Shown: positions 1-8,957, numbered from the stretch's first letter. The stretch: DNA of 34,801 nt from Planctomycetota bacterium (GCA_022614705.1 JAKEIB010000400.1:1-34801), one strand, 5' to 3'. Program-made: numbers and translations. The notes: generated from the sequence alone by a model not told the origin.

Positions 1-975
1 ATGGCGCAGAGAGTGTGGGAGGACGAGAAGGGCCGCACGCAGGCGGGCGCCCGGATCACCTTTTCCTCACTTAAAGACTGGGACGTGAAGGGGGAAAACC
101 TCTCGCCGCGAGGTCACAATCCGCTCTATTTCCCGCTCAAGCCAGGCTTTCGCTACATCATGGAGTATCCAGACCATCCATGGGGTGAATTACGCATCGA
201 AGTCGTCGTTCTCGACAAGACCGAAAAATTTGATGTTCCAGGTATTGGCAAGTTCGAATGCGCCGTCGTCCAGGAAGAGGAATTTTACGACGGCGTATGG
301 GACCAGCAATCGCACAACTGGTTTTGCATCGACAAGACAAACAACAATATGTACGCGTTCGGCGAAATCAGCTGGGAGATCGACCAAATCGGACGCAAGG
401 TCTTTGACGGGACTTGGCGTGTCGGCGAACCGGATGGCAATGGCATGGCAGAGCCCGGCTTGCTGATGCCCGGTTCCTTTCTCCTGGGAGCGAGATACGT
501 TTTCGACGGACATGAAGCCGAGGCCTATGGATATACGGAGAACATGGAGACGGGAATAAAGTTAGTCACTCCAGCAGGCACTTTTGAAAATTGTGTGCGA
601 ACACGTGAGTATAGTCTCACCAATCCATCCGATGTCACGGACAAGTTCTGGTGTAAAGGAGTGGGAATCATCAGGGACACTTCGGATGGCGTATTGGTTG
701 CGTCCGACGCCTTGCCCGACTCGGACATGTCGAGCTTCGGAAAATACCATAAGAATCCCGTCAAGCAGATTACGGCGCCCGTTGCCAAAATCGACGGGAT
801 AAAAGCGACGGAAATCGCACTCAAGGAAGTGCCCGGCGAGGCGAATTCCGTAAAGATTGAAAGATTGGGCAGACGCAATGTCTACGCCGTCGAGATCATT
901 GCGAAGGAAGACGGAGGCGAATGGGATGTCTTCGTGGATATCGAGACAGGTGAGGTTGCAGGCAAAGACAATTAG
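1..975 (+). CDS. Secreted PepSY-domain protein, 5'-partial (tandem copy 1)
   Basis: The protein is of unknown function and probably extracytoplasmic. The visible part starts at MAQRVW, which in the neighbouring paralog is the signal-peptidase site (AMA/QRVW, residues 26-29). The ATG at the first base is therefore an internal Met, and the true start and signal peptide lie upstream of the window. Residues 1 to about 255 form an unrecognised domain rich in aromatic residues and glycine, with a conserved SHNWFCID stretch and a later Cys in FWCKG. Residues about 262-324 look like a PepSY domain: ATEIALKEVPG, then a strand ending in YAVEI, then DVFVDIETGEV. PepSY domains are often found on secreted inhibitors or sensors; that role is inference here. 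The next gene is a close paralog in the same orientation, so this is a tandem duplication. Confidence 0.8.
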   Translation: MAQRVWEDEKGRTQAGARITFSSLKDWDVKGENLSPRGHNPLYFPLKPGFRYIMEYPDHPWGELRIEVVVLDKTEKFDVPGIGKFECAVVQEEEFYDGVWDQQSHNWFCIDKTNNNMYAFGEISWEIDQIGRKVFDGTWRVGEPDGNGMAEPGLLMPGSFLLGARYVFDGHEAEAYGYTENMETGIKLVTPAGTFENCVRTREYSLTNPSDVTDKFWCKGVGIIRDTSDGVLVASDALPDSDMSSFGKYHKNPVKQITAPVAKIDGIKATEIALKEVPGEANSVKIERLGRRNVYAVEIIAKEDGGEWDVFVDIETGEVAGKDN

Positions 976-1038
976 TCAAAGTCTGACCATGCTCGATCTG
1001 ATCTTCGATGATTTCCAGTTCAACAAGTAGTATGGGGC

Positions 1039-1069
1039 CGCACGATGGCAACGTTGTTGCCATCGTGCG
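1039..1069. terminator. 14-bp perfect hairpin between the tandem PepSY genes
   Basis: CGCACGATGGCAAC (1039-1052) and its exact reverse complement (1056-1069) are separated by the loop GTT. It lies 64 bases after the stop of copy 1 and 29 bases before the start of copy 2. No T-run follows, so it is not a textbook intrinsic terminator. A degenerate version follows copy 2, which suggests it was duplicated with the gene. Confidence 0.6.
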
Positions 1070-1097
1070 AACCCCCTTGTTGGCGACTCGTCGAATT

Positions 1098-2150
1098 ATG
1101 AAGTCTCAGCGCAACAGGTTTGTCGTGTCGTCTTTATTGGCGGTGTTGGCCACAACTGTAGCCAGTGACACCGCTATGGCGCAGAGAGTGTGGGCAAATG
1201 AGAAGGATCGCACGCAGGCGGGCGCCCGGGTCACCTTTTCCTCGCTTAAAGACTGGAACTTGAAGGCGGAAAACCTCTCGCCCAGAGGTCACAATCCGCT
1301 CTATTTTCCTCTCAAGCCGGGCTTCCGGTACATCATGGAGAAGCCAGACCATCCGTGGGGTCATTTCCGCACGGAAGTCATCGTTCTCGACAAAACGGAA
1401 CCATTTGATGTTCCGGGAATTGGCAAGTTCGAATGCGCCGTCGTTCAGGAAGAGGAGTTTTTTGACGACGTATTCCACGAGCGGTCGCACAACTGGTTTT
1501 GCATCGACACGACAACCAACAATATGTACGCGTTCGGCGAAATAAGCTGGGAGATTGACCAATTGGGACGCAAGGTCTTTGTCGGGTCATGGCGTGTCGG
1601 CGAGCTTGATGGCAATGGAATCGCGGAGCCGGGTTTGCTCATGCCGGCAGCCTTTAATCTGGGTGCGAAATATGTCTACGACGGACATGAGGCCGAGGCG
1701 TATGGTTATGCGGAGAACATGGAGACGGGGATCACGTTAGCCACTCCGGCAGGCAAATTCGAGGATTGTGTGAGAACACGCGAGTATAGTCTCACCAATC
1801 CAGCCGATGCCACGGACAAGTTGTGGTGTAAAGGCGTGGGACTCATCAGCGATACGGCGGACGGTGCTTTGGTCGCGTCTGACGCATTGCCGGGCACGGA
1901 CATGTCAAGTTTCGGAAAATTCCATAAGAATCCCGTGAAGCAGGTTAAGCCGCCGGTGGCAAAAATCAACGGGTTGCAGGCCACGGAAATCGCACTCAAG
2001 GAAGTACCGGGCGAGGCCAATTCCATTAAGATTGAGCGATTGGGCAAACGCAATGTGTACGCCGTGGAGATCATCGCGAAGGAAGACGAAGCGGAATGGG
2101 ATGTGTTCGTTGATATCGAGACAGGTGAAGTTGTAGGCAAGGACAATTAA
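1098..2150 (+). CDS. Secreted PepSY-domain protein (tandem copy 2)
   Basis: This is the full-length paralog (350 aa) of the gene at the left edge, and most positions are identical. I chose the ATG at 1098 because it gives a clean signal peptide: MKSQRNR, a hydrophobic stretch to about residue 22, and a cleavage site AMA/QRVW at 28/29. The in-frame ATG at 1008 would add 30 residues that run through the intergenic hairpin. Residues about 29-285 are the same unrecognised domain as copy 1. Residues about 288-350 are a PepSY-like domain ending in DVFVDIETGEV. It probably acts outside the cytoplasmic membrane. No enzyme motif is visible. Both this gene and copy 1 are followed by related hairpins. 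Confidence 0.85.
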   Translation: MKSQRNRFVVSSLLAVLATTVASDTAMAQRVWANEKDRTQAGARVTFSSLKDWNLKAENLSPRGHNPLYFPLKPGFRYIMEKPDHPWGHFRTEVIVLDKTEPFDVPGIGKFECAVVQEEEFFDDVFHERSHNWFCIDTTTNNMYAFGEISWEIDQLGRKVFVGSWRVGELDGNGIAEPGLLMPAAFNLGAKYVYDGHEAEAYGYAENMETGITLATPAGKFEDCVRTREYSLTNPADATDKLWCKGVGLISDTADGALVASDALPGTDMSSFGKFHKNPVKQVKPPVAKINGLQATEIALKEVPGEANSIKIERLGKRNVYAVEIIAKEDEAEWDVFVDIETGEVVGKDN

Positions 2151-2181
2151 TCGCAATCGGTACTATGCTTACCGGCCCATG

Positions 2182-2204
2182 CGATGGCAACGTTGATGCC
2201 ATCG
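2182..2204. terminator. Degenerate copy of the PepSY-gene hairpin
   Basis: CGATGGCA (2182-2189) pairs with TGCCATCG (2197-2204) across a 7-base loop. The core and loop resemble the hairpin at 1039-1069 (CGATGGCAACGTTG in both). TTTT occurs about 10 bases downstream. It is likely a terminator-like 3' end of the PepSY gene. Confidence 0.5.
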
Positions 2205-2282
2205 TGCGAGCCTGTTTTGCGATTATTCTGGTGAAGCTTTGGATACTCACTTCAGGTTTTCGGATGCAGAAAGGAAATAGAC

Positions 2283-3164
2283 ATGAGAAACTTAGTCGTA
2301 ACAGTCGCGGCCATGCTCGTGTTTGCTGGCAGTGCCGGCGCCCAAACAGCCGCTCCGGAAAAAGCTGCACTTCCGGGCACCGAGGAGTTCGGCCTGAGTC
2401 GGAAGCAGCTCGTGCAGGCCGTTGAGAAGGTTGAAGCGCTGATCGCCAAGTGCATGCGCGAACAGGGATTTGAGTACGTCGCTGCCGATTACGCTACAGT
2501 ACGCCGAGGGATGAACGCCGATAAATCGCTTCCCGGCATGGACGAAGAAGAGTTCATCCTGAATTACGGATTCGGCATTTCGACATTGTACACCGGCCAG
2601 GCCCCACAGCTTGCCGAGGGCTACAGTCCAGCCAGGGTAGGTTTGGGTGATCGAAACGTTCAAATTTTTAAGAACCTGTCTCCGGCAGACCAGGTCGCCT
2701 ACAATCGCGCGCTGTTCGGCGAAAACACCGACGCATCATTGGCCATCGGGCTGGAGACCGAGAACTTTTCGCGGTGCGGTGGCTGCACTCTCAAGGCCAT
2801 CGAACAGGTTTTCAACCCCGAACAATTGAAGGAAAACTACTATAATCCCAAGGATGCGCTTATCAACAAGCATCCGCGTATGAGAGCTGCCCTGCGGAAA
2901 TATGCCGACGAGATGCGCGAAGCCGGTTTCGACTACAATCATCCGGACGAGGTCGAAGCCGACATTACGCAACGGTTCTATGCCATCATCGGCGGCGCTC
3001 CGGTCCCGCTCGAACAACTGTCGACGGAACAGCGCCTTGCCCTGAAACAGCTCCAGTCGCACGAGCGGAGGGCCGCCATCATCAGCTTCAGGCTGGCCGA
3101 GGAGATTTTCGACCCCGTCGAGGAGCAAATTGAGAAGGAAATGTACGCTCAAGAGGTCCAATGA
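2283..3164 (+). CDS. Secreted protein with CMxxQGFxY motif, unknown function
   Basis: The protein has 293 aa and begins with a signal peptide (MRNLVVTVAAMLVFAGSAGA/QT, cleavage about 20/21). A Shine-Dalgarno AAGGAAA at 2271-2277 lies 5 bases before the ATG. After the signal peptide the protein is mostly predicted helix. It carries CMREQGFEY at residues 57-65, a CxxC at 165-168 (CGGC), and a second GF-Y motif (GFDYN) near residue 214. I know the CMxxQGFxY pattern mainly from small secreted or lipoproteins beside ABC-transporter and peptidoglycan-binding adaptor genes in actinobacteria; that is recollection, not a search. Here too the next genes are such an adaptor and an ABC transporter, so a role as an accessory or substrate-binding component is a reasonable inference. 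The gap to the adaptor is 106 bases. Confidence 0.75.
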   Translation: MRNLVVTVAAMLVFAGSAGAQTAAPEKAALPGTEEFGLSRKQLVQAVEKVEALIAKCMREQGFEYVAADYATVRRGMNADKSLPGMDEEEFILNYGFGISTLYTGQAPQLAEGYSPARVGLGDRNVQIFKNLSPADQVAYNRALFGENTDASLAIGLETENFSRCGGCTLKAIEQVFNPEQLKENYYNPKDALINKHPRMRAALRKYADEMREAGFDYNHPDEVEADITQRFYAIIGGAPVPLEQLSTEQRLALKQLQSHERRAAIISFRLAEEIFDPVEEQIEKEMYAQEVQ

Positions 3165-3270
3165 GGAGCGACGCCCAGGCCAGTGACGCCGCCTCCAGTT
3201 TCCGGCGTCTCGGCTGCTGGTCTTTCGACACCGCTTCCGCATACCCAGCGTATTGGGTGGGAGTATTGTC

Positions 3271-4800
3271 ATGAGCAAGAAACGAATCTTGATACTGTAT
3301 TGTGTCTTGGCGTTGATGGCACTGGTCGCGGGAGGCGCCTGGGTGGTCGGCGCACGAATTGTGTCACCTGCCGAGGCGGCCGCGCGCACCGCGCCCCCCA
3401 CGCCATCGCCGATTCTGGTTCCGGTTGAACAGCGGGTGCTGAGCAATGAGATCGTTACCCGCGGCACGGCCCGTTTCGGCTTGCCGCAGCCGCTCGCCAT
3501 TGCTCCATCGACACTGAAGTTGAACACGGCCAGCGTGATTACAACGTTGCCCATCCCGAACACTCAATTCAAGGAAGGCGACGTGGCATTGACGACATCG
3601 GGGCGGCCGCTGTTTATTTTGCAAGGCGCCGTCCCGGCCTACCGCGACCTTGTGCCCGGCTCCGTCGGCAAGGACGTGCGGCAGTTGGAAGAGGCGCTCC
3701 AGCGAATGGGCTTCGATCCCGGACCGATCGACGGAACGTTTGACGCACAGACCAGCGACGCGGTGGCGAAATGGTACGAAGCGGCCGGGTTCGAGCCGTT
3801 CCGACCGACTCCGGAGCAGCTCACGAATTTGCGTACGTTGGAAGTCGCGCACGGCGACGCGGCAAAGGCTAAACTGGCCGCTCAATCGGCCGCAGAAACC
3901 GCGAAACTGGCGGTGAAGGCTGCCCGTATGAAGGCGCAGCATGTGTATAAGACGGCAACCGCCGACGTCGCCGTAAAGATTTCCGATCGGGCGTTAATCG
4001 TGCTCGATCCTCGCGCGCTGCAAACGGCCAGAACAGCCGCCGACGCCAACCTGGAGCTGGCACGCGCGGCCGTGACCTCGGCCGAGCTGGACGGCGAAGT
4101 AGCCCTGCAAACGGCCCTCGACGCGCAAAAGGTCGCGGACCTCGACGCGCAATTGACAGCAGAACGAGAGGAAAAGCTCGCGGCCGATCTGGACGCGGCC
4201 AAACGCAAAATGGGCGTGCAGATTCCGTTGGATGAGATCGTTTTCTTTCCGTCGCTGCCGGTTCGCGTCGAGCAGGTAACCGCCCTCGTCGGTGGCGCGG
4301 CTACCGGGCCAGTCATGTCCGTGACCGACAATCAGGTCGTTATCGATTCTTCGCTGCCGCTCGACGTTGCGCCGCTGGTCAAACCAGGCATGGAGGTGGC
4401 CATCGACGAGCCGGCCGTTGGGATCAAGGCCAGAGGAATTGTGGAAACGGTCGCTCCAAGCCCCGGCACAAACGGCGTGGACGGCTACCACTTTTACTTT
4501 TCAGTTCGAGCGGGCGAATCGCCCACGCCTCTGCAAGGCTTCTCGTTGCGTCTTACGATGCCAATCAAGTCCACGGCGGGCGCCGTGACGGCCGTGCCGA
4601 TCAGCGCGTTGTCGTTGGCCGCCAATGGAACGTCGAGAATTCAAGTTTCAAAAGACGGCGGGCTGGAATATGTCGCCGTCGAGCCGGGGTTGGCCGCGGA
4701 CGGGTTCGTGGAAGTCAAGCCGCTTGAGGGAACGCTTGAGCCAGGTCAACTTGTCGTCGTGGGCAAGGGAAACAGCGAAGCCGGTGACTTGCAACCATGA
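3271..4800 (+). CDS. Periplasmic adaptor (HlyD/MacA-like) with peptidoglycan-binding domain
   Basis: The 509-aa protein is anchored by one N-terminal membrane segment (about residues 5-28). A PG_binding_1-like domain lies at about residues 128-175 (GSVGKDVRQLEEALQRMGF, then GPIDGTF and TSDAVAKW). A long Ala/Lys/Glu-rich coiled coil covers about 186-318, and beta-rich barrel domains fill 320-509. This is the layout of adaptors that link an inner-membrane transporter to the outer envelope, with an added wall-binding domain. The ATG at 3271 is preferred over the in-frame TTG at 3253 because GGTGGGAG sits about 7 bases upstream of it. The stop overlaps the ABC-transporter start by 4 bases (ATGA), which indicates translational coupling and a shared complex. 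It most likely works with the MacB-like protein. Confidence 0.88.
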   Translation: MSKKRILILYCVLALMALVAGGAWVVGARIVSPAEAAARTAPPTPSPILVPVEQRVLSNEIVTRGTARFGLPQPLAIAPSTLKLNTASVITTLPIPNTQFKEGDVALTTSGRPLFILQGAVPAYRDLVPGSVGKDVRQLEEALQRMGFDPGPIDGTFDAQTSDAVAKWYEAAGFEPFRPTPEQLTNLRTLEVAHGDAAKAKLAAQSAAETAKLAVKAARMKAQHVYKTATADVAVKISDRALIVLDPRALQTARTAADANLELARAAVTSAELDGEVALQTALDAQKVADLDAQLTAEREEKLAADLDAAKRKMGVQIPLDEIVFFPSLPVRVEQVTALVGGAATGPVMSVTDNQVVIDSSLPLDVAPLVKPGMEVAIDEPAVGIKARGIVETVAPSPGTNGVDGYHFYFSVRAGESPTPLQGFSLRLTMPIKSTAGAVTAVPISALSLAANGTSRIQVSKDGGLEYVAVEPGLAADGFVEVKPLEGTLEPGQLVVVGKGNSEAGDLQP

Positions 4801-6851
4801 CTCGTATCGAGCCCACCGCCGCGATGTCCGGCCGCTCCGAAGTCGACGGACAAATAAAACCGGCGACTCCGGCGCCGGCGTCGAATTTGCCGAGCATGGA
4901 TGCCGCTTCGTCGGGTCGCGTTCTCGAACTGGTAAAGGTTTGCAAGACCTACGGCAGCGATCCGGCCGTTCATGCGCTGGTGGACGTCGATCTGGCGCTG
5001 GAGCGCGGCGAATGGCTATCGATCACTGGGCCGTCTGGCGCCGGCAAATCGACTTTGCTCAACGTCATCGGCTGCCTGGATCATCCCACAACGGGCAGCT
5101 ATTTTCTCGACGGGATCGACGTCGGCAGCCTTTCCGATAGCGAGCGGGCCGGGTTGCGCAGCCAGCGCATCGGCTTTGTGTTCCAGTCGTTTCACTTGCT
5201 GCCATACCGCACCACGCTGGAAAATGTGATGTTGGCAGAGGTGTACCGCAAACATTCAAACGGCGACCGACGCGAACGGGCGCTGGCGGCGATCGAACGC
5301 GTGGGACTCAGCCACCGGGCCGATTTCTTGCCCACCAAGCTATCGGGCGGCGAGCAGCAACGCGTGGCCATTGCGCGGGCGCTGATGGGCTCGCCCAGCA
5401 TGTTGCTGTGCGATGAACCGACCGGCAACCTCGACTCGAAAACGTCGGCCAAATTACTCGATCTGTTGGAAAAACTGAACGACGACGGCCTGACGCTGGT
5501 CGTGGTGACGCACGACGAAAATGTGGCCGAGCGGGCCAGCCGCCGCGTACACATCATCGACGGAAAGCTAACCGATCTTACGCACGGCGACAGCGCGCCG
5601 ACGCCCGGACAAAGTCCGAATGCAGCGTCCAGTCGAGCGGCTGTAGCGCGATCCGGTATCACGATTGGCGACCTTTTGAACGAGTCGTTGGCCGGAATGT
5701 TCGCCCGGCCCGGACGCATGATGCTCACCGTGTTGGGCGTCGTGATCGGCCTGACGGCTCTCGTGGCGACACTGGGATTGTCGCGCACGGCCGGCAATCG
5801 CATCGTCAGCCAGTTCGATCAAGTAGCTGCGACGGAGATCTTTGTCACGGCCAAGCCGGGCGTCACGGGAATGATTGATCCAACGGCGATACCGTGGGAT
5901 GCCGCCACGCGGCTTCGCCGCTTGAATGGCGTCGTGGCGGCTGGGACGGTGAGCGAGATCGACGTCAAGAATGCCTTGGTCAGCGCTTCGCCCGTCAAGG
6001 ACCCCGCGAACCAAACTGCGTTCAAGTTATCGGTTCAGGCCGCGTCGCCCGAATTGTTTCGCGCCGCGCGAGCCGAGCTCGAAACGGGTCGTTTGTTCGA
6101 TTCGGGGCATTCGGAGCGCGGGGACCGCGTCGCCGTTCTCGGGCCGGACGCGGCGCGGCGAATGGGCATTTCCGGCGTTGAGCAGCTACCGGCCATTTCC
6201 ATTGGCGATAGCCTGTACCTCGTCATCGGCATCCTTCGCGACGTGGCGCGCAAGCCCGAGCTGCTAGGCTCCGTCATTATTCCGGAAGGGACCGCGCGCC
6301 ACGATTTTGGGTTAGTCGGACCCGGTACCGTGGTGGTCGAAACGCAGCTTGGCGCCGCGTATTTGATCGCCAATCAAACTCGTTCGGCGCTGCGTCCCGA
6401 TGATCCTCGCATTCTGAAAATCGAAGTTCCGCAGGAGCCTCGCCGGCTTCGCGATGACGTGCAGAATGACGTGATCGTGATGTTCCTGTTGCTGGGCGGG
6501 TTGTCTCTAGTGGTCGGCGCCATTGGCATCGCGAACATCACGCTAGTCTCCGTGATGGAGCGAATCGGCGAGATCGGTCTGCGCCGTGCCCTCGGAGCGA
6601 CTCGCGGCCACATCGCCGCGCAATTTCTGTTCGAAAGCGCGTCGATGGGCGTGATTGGCGGAATCCTCGGCGCAGGCCTGGGCGTAATCATCGTCGTCGC
6701 CGTTTCCGCTTATCAGGTTTGGACGCCCGTTCTCGACCCTGCCGCGCCTTTTCTCGCGCCGCTCATCGGCGGAGTGATTGGGCTGCTCTCCGGGGCGTAC
6801 CCAGCAATGCGCGCCGCCCGTCTGGAACCGGTCGAAGCCTTCCGAAATTGA
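4797..6851 (+). CDS. MacB-like ABC transporter, fused ATPase and FtsX-type permease
   Basis: The 684-aa protein has an N-terminal ATPase followed by a MacB-type permease. It shows Walker A GPSGAGKST (78-86), the Q-loop Gln130, signature LSGGE (172-176), Walker B MLLCDE ending at 197, and the switch His229. A linker leads to the first membrane segment (about 299-318), then a large periplasmic domain (about 320-560), and three membrane segments in the FtsX domain (about 565-680, with GEIGLRRALGAT). The topology and length match MacB mechanotransmission exporters, which move substrates in the periplasm toward the outer membrane. The first 40 residues are an unusual Pro/Ala-rich extension before the ATPase. 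It is coupled to the adaptor gene by ATGA and is probably one unit with it. The substrate is unknown; export of peptides, lipids or siderophores is possible. Confidence 0.92.
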   Translation: MTRIEPTAAMSGRSEVDGQIKPATPAPASNLPSMDAASSGRVLELVKVCKTYGSDPAVHALVDVDLALERGEWLSITGPSGAGKSTLLNVIGCLDHPTTGSYFLDGIDVGSLSDSERAGLRSQRIGFVFQSFHLLPYRTTLENVMLAEVYRKHSNGDRRERALAAIERVGLSHRADFLPTKLSGGEQQRVAIARALMGSPSMLLCDEPTGNLDSKTSAKLLDLLEKLNDDGLTLVVVTHDENVAERASRRVHIIDGKLTDLTHGDSAPTPGQSPNAASSRAAVARSGITIGDLLNESLAGMFARPGRMMLTVLGVVIGLTALVATLGLSRTAGNRIVSQFDQVAATEIFVTAKPGVTGMIDPTAIPWDAATRLRRLNGVVAAGTVSEIDVKNALVSASPVKDPANQTAFKLSVQAASPELFRAARAELETGRLFDSGHSERGDRVAVLGPDAARRMGISGVEQLPAISIGDSLYLVIGILRDVARKPELLGSVIIPEGTARHDFGLVGPGTVVVETQLGAAYLIANQTRSALRPDDPRILKIEVPQEPRRLRDDVQNDVIVMFLLLGGLSLVVGAIGIANITLVSVMERIGEIGLRRALGATRGHIAAQFLFESASMGVIGGILGAGLGVIIVVAVSAYQVWTPVLDPAAPFLAPLIGGVIGLLSGAYPAMRAARLEPVEAFRN

Positions 6852-7075
6852 TAAACTGTTCCGGATGTATCGATTATTCGGACGACTCTCTCAGCCTGCA
6901 GGTCGTGTCGGACGGATTATTCAACCGCGTCGGCCTATTCCGCGCAAAATCGATACTCCGAGGGGGACGATTGCTGTGCGAAAGCGGGAAACCCGACCGA
7001 AAATACCACATAGCCGTCATTTCCGGAAGGCCGCATGAAACCCGCGTACTGCTGATTTCGGAAATCTTCGTATCG

Positions 7076-8872
7076 ATGCCGACTTCCAGCACCACTACGA
7101 GCCAATGCGTGAGGGGCCAATGCGTCGGCGTCCGCCGCCGGCTTTTTCGCAACTGGCGCTTGGTGTTGGGCGCGACCGCGATCGGGACGCTTTGCATTGC
7201 GTTCGACTCGTCCGTATTTGCTCAAGAATTATTGTCGTGGGACTCGCCGTGGCAGGCCGCTGTCGAAGGACGGGCCGACCAAGGCTCGCCAATCGACTAT
7301 GGCTCCGCGGAAGACCGTAATCGGACTGCGTCCGGCACGTTCGCGTTATGGGACCAGGTCGCCGACCGGCGCACGGTGGACTACTCGATTTCGCCGGCCG
7401 AATTCGCCCACCCCGATCCAGTCGAGTCGCTTCCACGACCGTCGTTTCTTGAGCCGGATGACTCCGAAATGTCGGTGGCCGAAGAAGTCAGGCGGCTTCA
7501 CGAACGGATCGACCAGTTGGAAACGGCCCGAACCGCCCAGGAGGACGCGACTCGAACGATCATTCGGCAGTCGTTTGCCGAGCAAGGCGCGAATATCAAC
7601 GCCTTCGTCCTCTTCGGCGGAACCCTGGAAACGCTCACGTTCTGGCAGACCGATTTTGACGATGTCGCGGAAAGCGACATCGTTCTGGACACCGCCGAGC
7701 TCGATTTTGAAGTCACGGTCAACAGTTGGTCGGTGGGAAGTCTCGTCATCGAATACTTTGACGGAACCGATTTTCTGTTTCCCACCAACGAAGGCGATGA
7801 GATTGGCGTTGACCGGTTTCTCGTCCGACAAGGGATCATCACGGTTGGTGATACAACCCGATACCCGCTATTCATGACGATTGGCCGGGCCGTCGTGCCG
7901 TTCGGTATCTCCACGGGCGATCCGGTCGCGGACGTGCTCACGATCGTCGATCCGCTGACGGTGGAAGTCTTCGAGACCCGCGAGGACTTCGTATTGCTTG
8001 GCTTCGAGTGGCCGACTCCGCCGCCGCCGCCGCCCGTTTCCGCCGGCTCGCCGCCCGCGCCGCTGCCGCCGCGTCCGCTGCTGATCAATCCGCTAGTGCG
8101 CCGTACCGCGACACGCGTGTGCGAGTATTGTGGCCTCCCGCCCGTGCCTCCCGCGGCGCCGGTTGCCGTGCCGCCAACATGCACGCCTCCATTTAGCGGC
8201 GCGATCTATTTCTACAACGGCGACACCGTGGGTGGGCCGTTGGAAGAAAACCATATTGAACACATTGGCGGTACGCTGGGCTATCGCACCAAGCGATACA
8301 CGTGGCAAGGCATCCCCTGGTCTGTCGATTTCGACGTCGACGTAAACAGCTCCGTGTTCGACAGCAACTTTTTGCAATTCGAATACCGGTCGTTTCTGGA
8401 CCAAATTGGCTTCGTCCCCGGCATGGCCGCGCATGTGAAGTCGAACTTGGGCCCGGTAGCGCTGGTCATCGAGTGGAACGGGGCCGTTGCCGACGCTGAT
8501 TTCATCGACGACGTCGGCACACCGGTGAGCATTCGCCCGCAAGCGTGGCAGATCGCACTCGCGTATCAGTTCGACTGGAATCCGTCCGTCGAAATCATCG
8601 GCCTGCAAGGAACGTACTTCACGATTGGTTATTCGGAAAGCAGCGACCTGGCGGGCGTGTCGCGGATTTTCGATCCTCTGGCAGCGGTGCCCGTGATCAG
8701 CCGCGTTGGGTTCGTGCCCGAGAGGCGACTGTCGGTGGGCATTGGCGAGTGGGTCCTCGATGGACTGCGAGTCGCACTTGAATACTCTCACGCCATTGAC
8801 TACGACGAGGCCGATGGCGGCACCGGCAACTCGGCGGACGGCGTCTTCTGGCAGCTCACCTACGAGTGGTAA
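7076..8872 (+). CDS. LbtU-family outer-membrane porin-like protein
   Basis: This 598-aa outer-membrane beta-barrel resembles the LbtU siderophore-porin family: a coiled coil (VAEEVRRLHERIDQLE), then strands with SDIVLDTAELDFEV, the PFGISTGDP and DPLTVEVFETRED segments, GAIYFYNGD, and a terminal aromatic strand ending FWQLTYEW. The frame is open far upstream, into the ABC gene. I chose the ATG at 7076 because it gives a signal peptide (Arg-rich start, LVLGATAIGTLCIAF, cleavage near SVFA/QE at about residue 50). No good Shine-Dalgarno precedes it. A Pro-rich stretch with three Cys, CEYC and a later TC (nucleotides about 8009-8190), interrupts the barrel. The gene is 224 bases after the ABC transporter on the same strand. 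Siderophore passage is family knowledge; a role as the outer component of the exporter is inference. Confidence 0.75.
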   Translation: MPTSSTTTSQCVRGQCVGVRRRLFRNWRLVLGATAIGTLCIAFDSSVFAQELLSWDSPWQAAVEGRADQGSPIDYGSAEDRNRTASGTFALWDQVADRRTVDYSISPAEFAHPDPVESLPRPSFLEPDDSEMSVAEEVRRLHERIDQLETARTAQEDATRTIIRQSFAEQGANINAFVLFGGTLETLTFWQTDFDDVAESDIVLDTAELDFEVTVNSWSVGSLVIEYFDGTDFLFPTNEGDEIGVDRFLVRQGIITVGDTTRYPLFMTIGRAVVPFGISTGDPVADVLTIVDPLTVEVFETREDFVLLGFEWPTPPPPPPVSAGSPPAPLPPRPLLINPLVRRTATRVCEYCGLPPVPPAAPVAVPPTCTPPFSGAIYFYNGDTVGGPLEENHIEHIGGTLGYRTKRYTWQGIPWSVDFDVDVNSSVFDSNFLQFEYRSFLDQIGFVPGMAAHVKSNLGPVALVIEWNGAVADADFIDDVGTPVSIRPQAWQIALAYQFDWNPSVEIIGLQGTYFTIGYSESSDLAGVSRIFDPLAAVPVISRVGFVPERRLSVGIGEWVLDGLRVALEYSHAIDYDEADGGTGNSADGVFWQLTYEW

Positions 8873-8957
8873 GCGGCGCGCGACAATTCGGGCCGCGCTA
8901 TTCGGCTGCTTTCTGATATGTAGCCGAAACGCGCAAGAGTTCAGAACCGCTCCAGCA

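Noticed and set aside
6719..7075. Upstream extension of the LbtU-like frame into the ABC-transporter gene
   Set aside because: The extension has no good start or Shine-Dalgarno and reads as out-of-frame ABC-transporter sequence; the ATG at 7076 starts a proper signal peptide.
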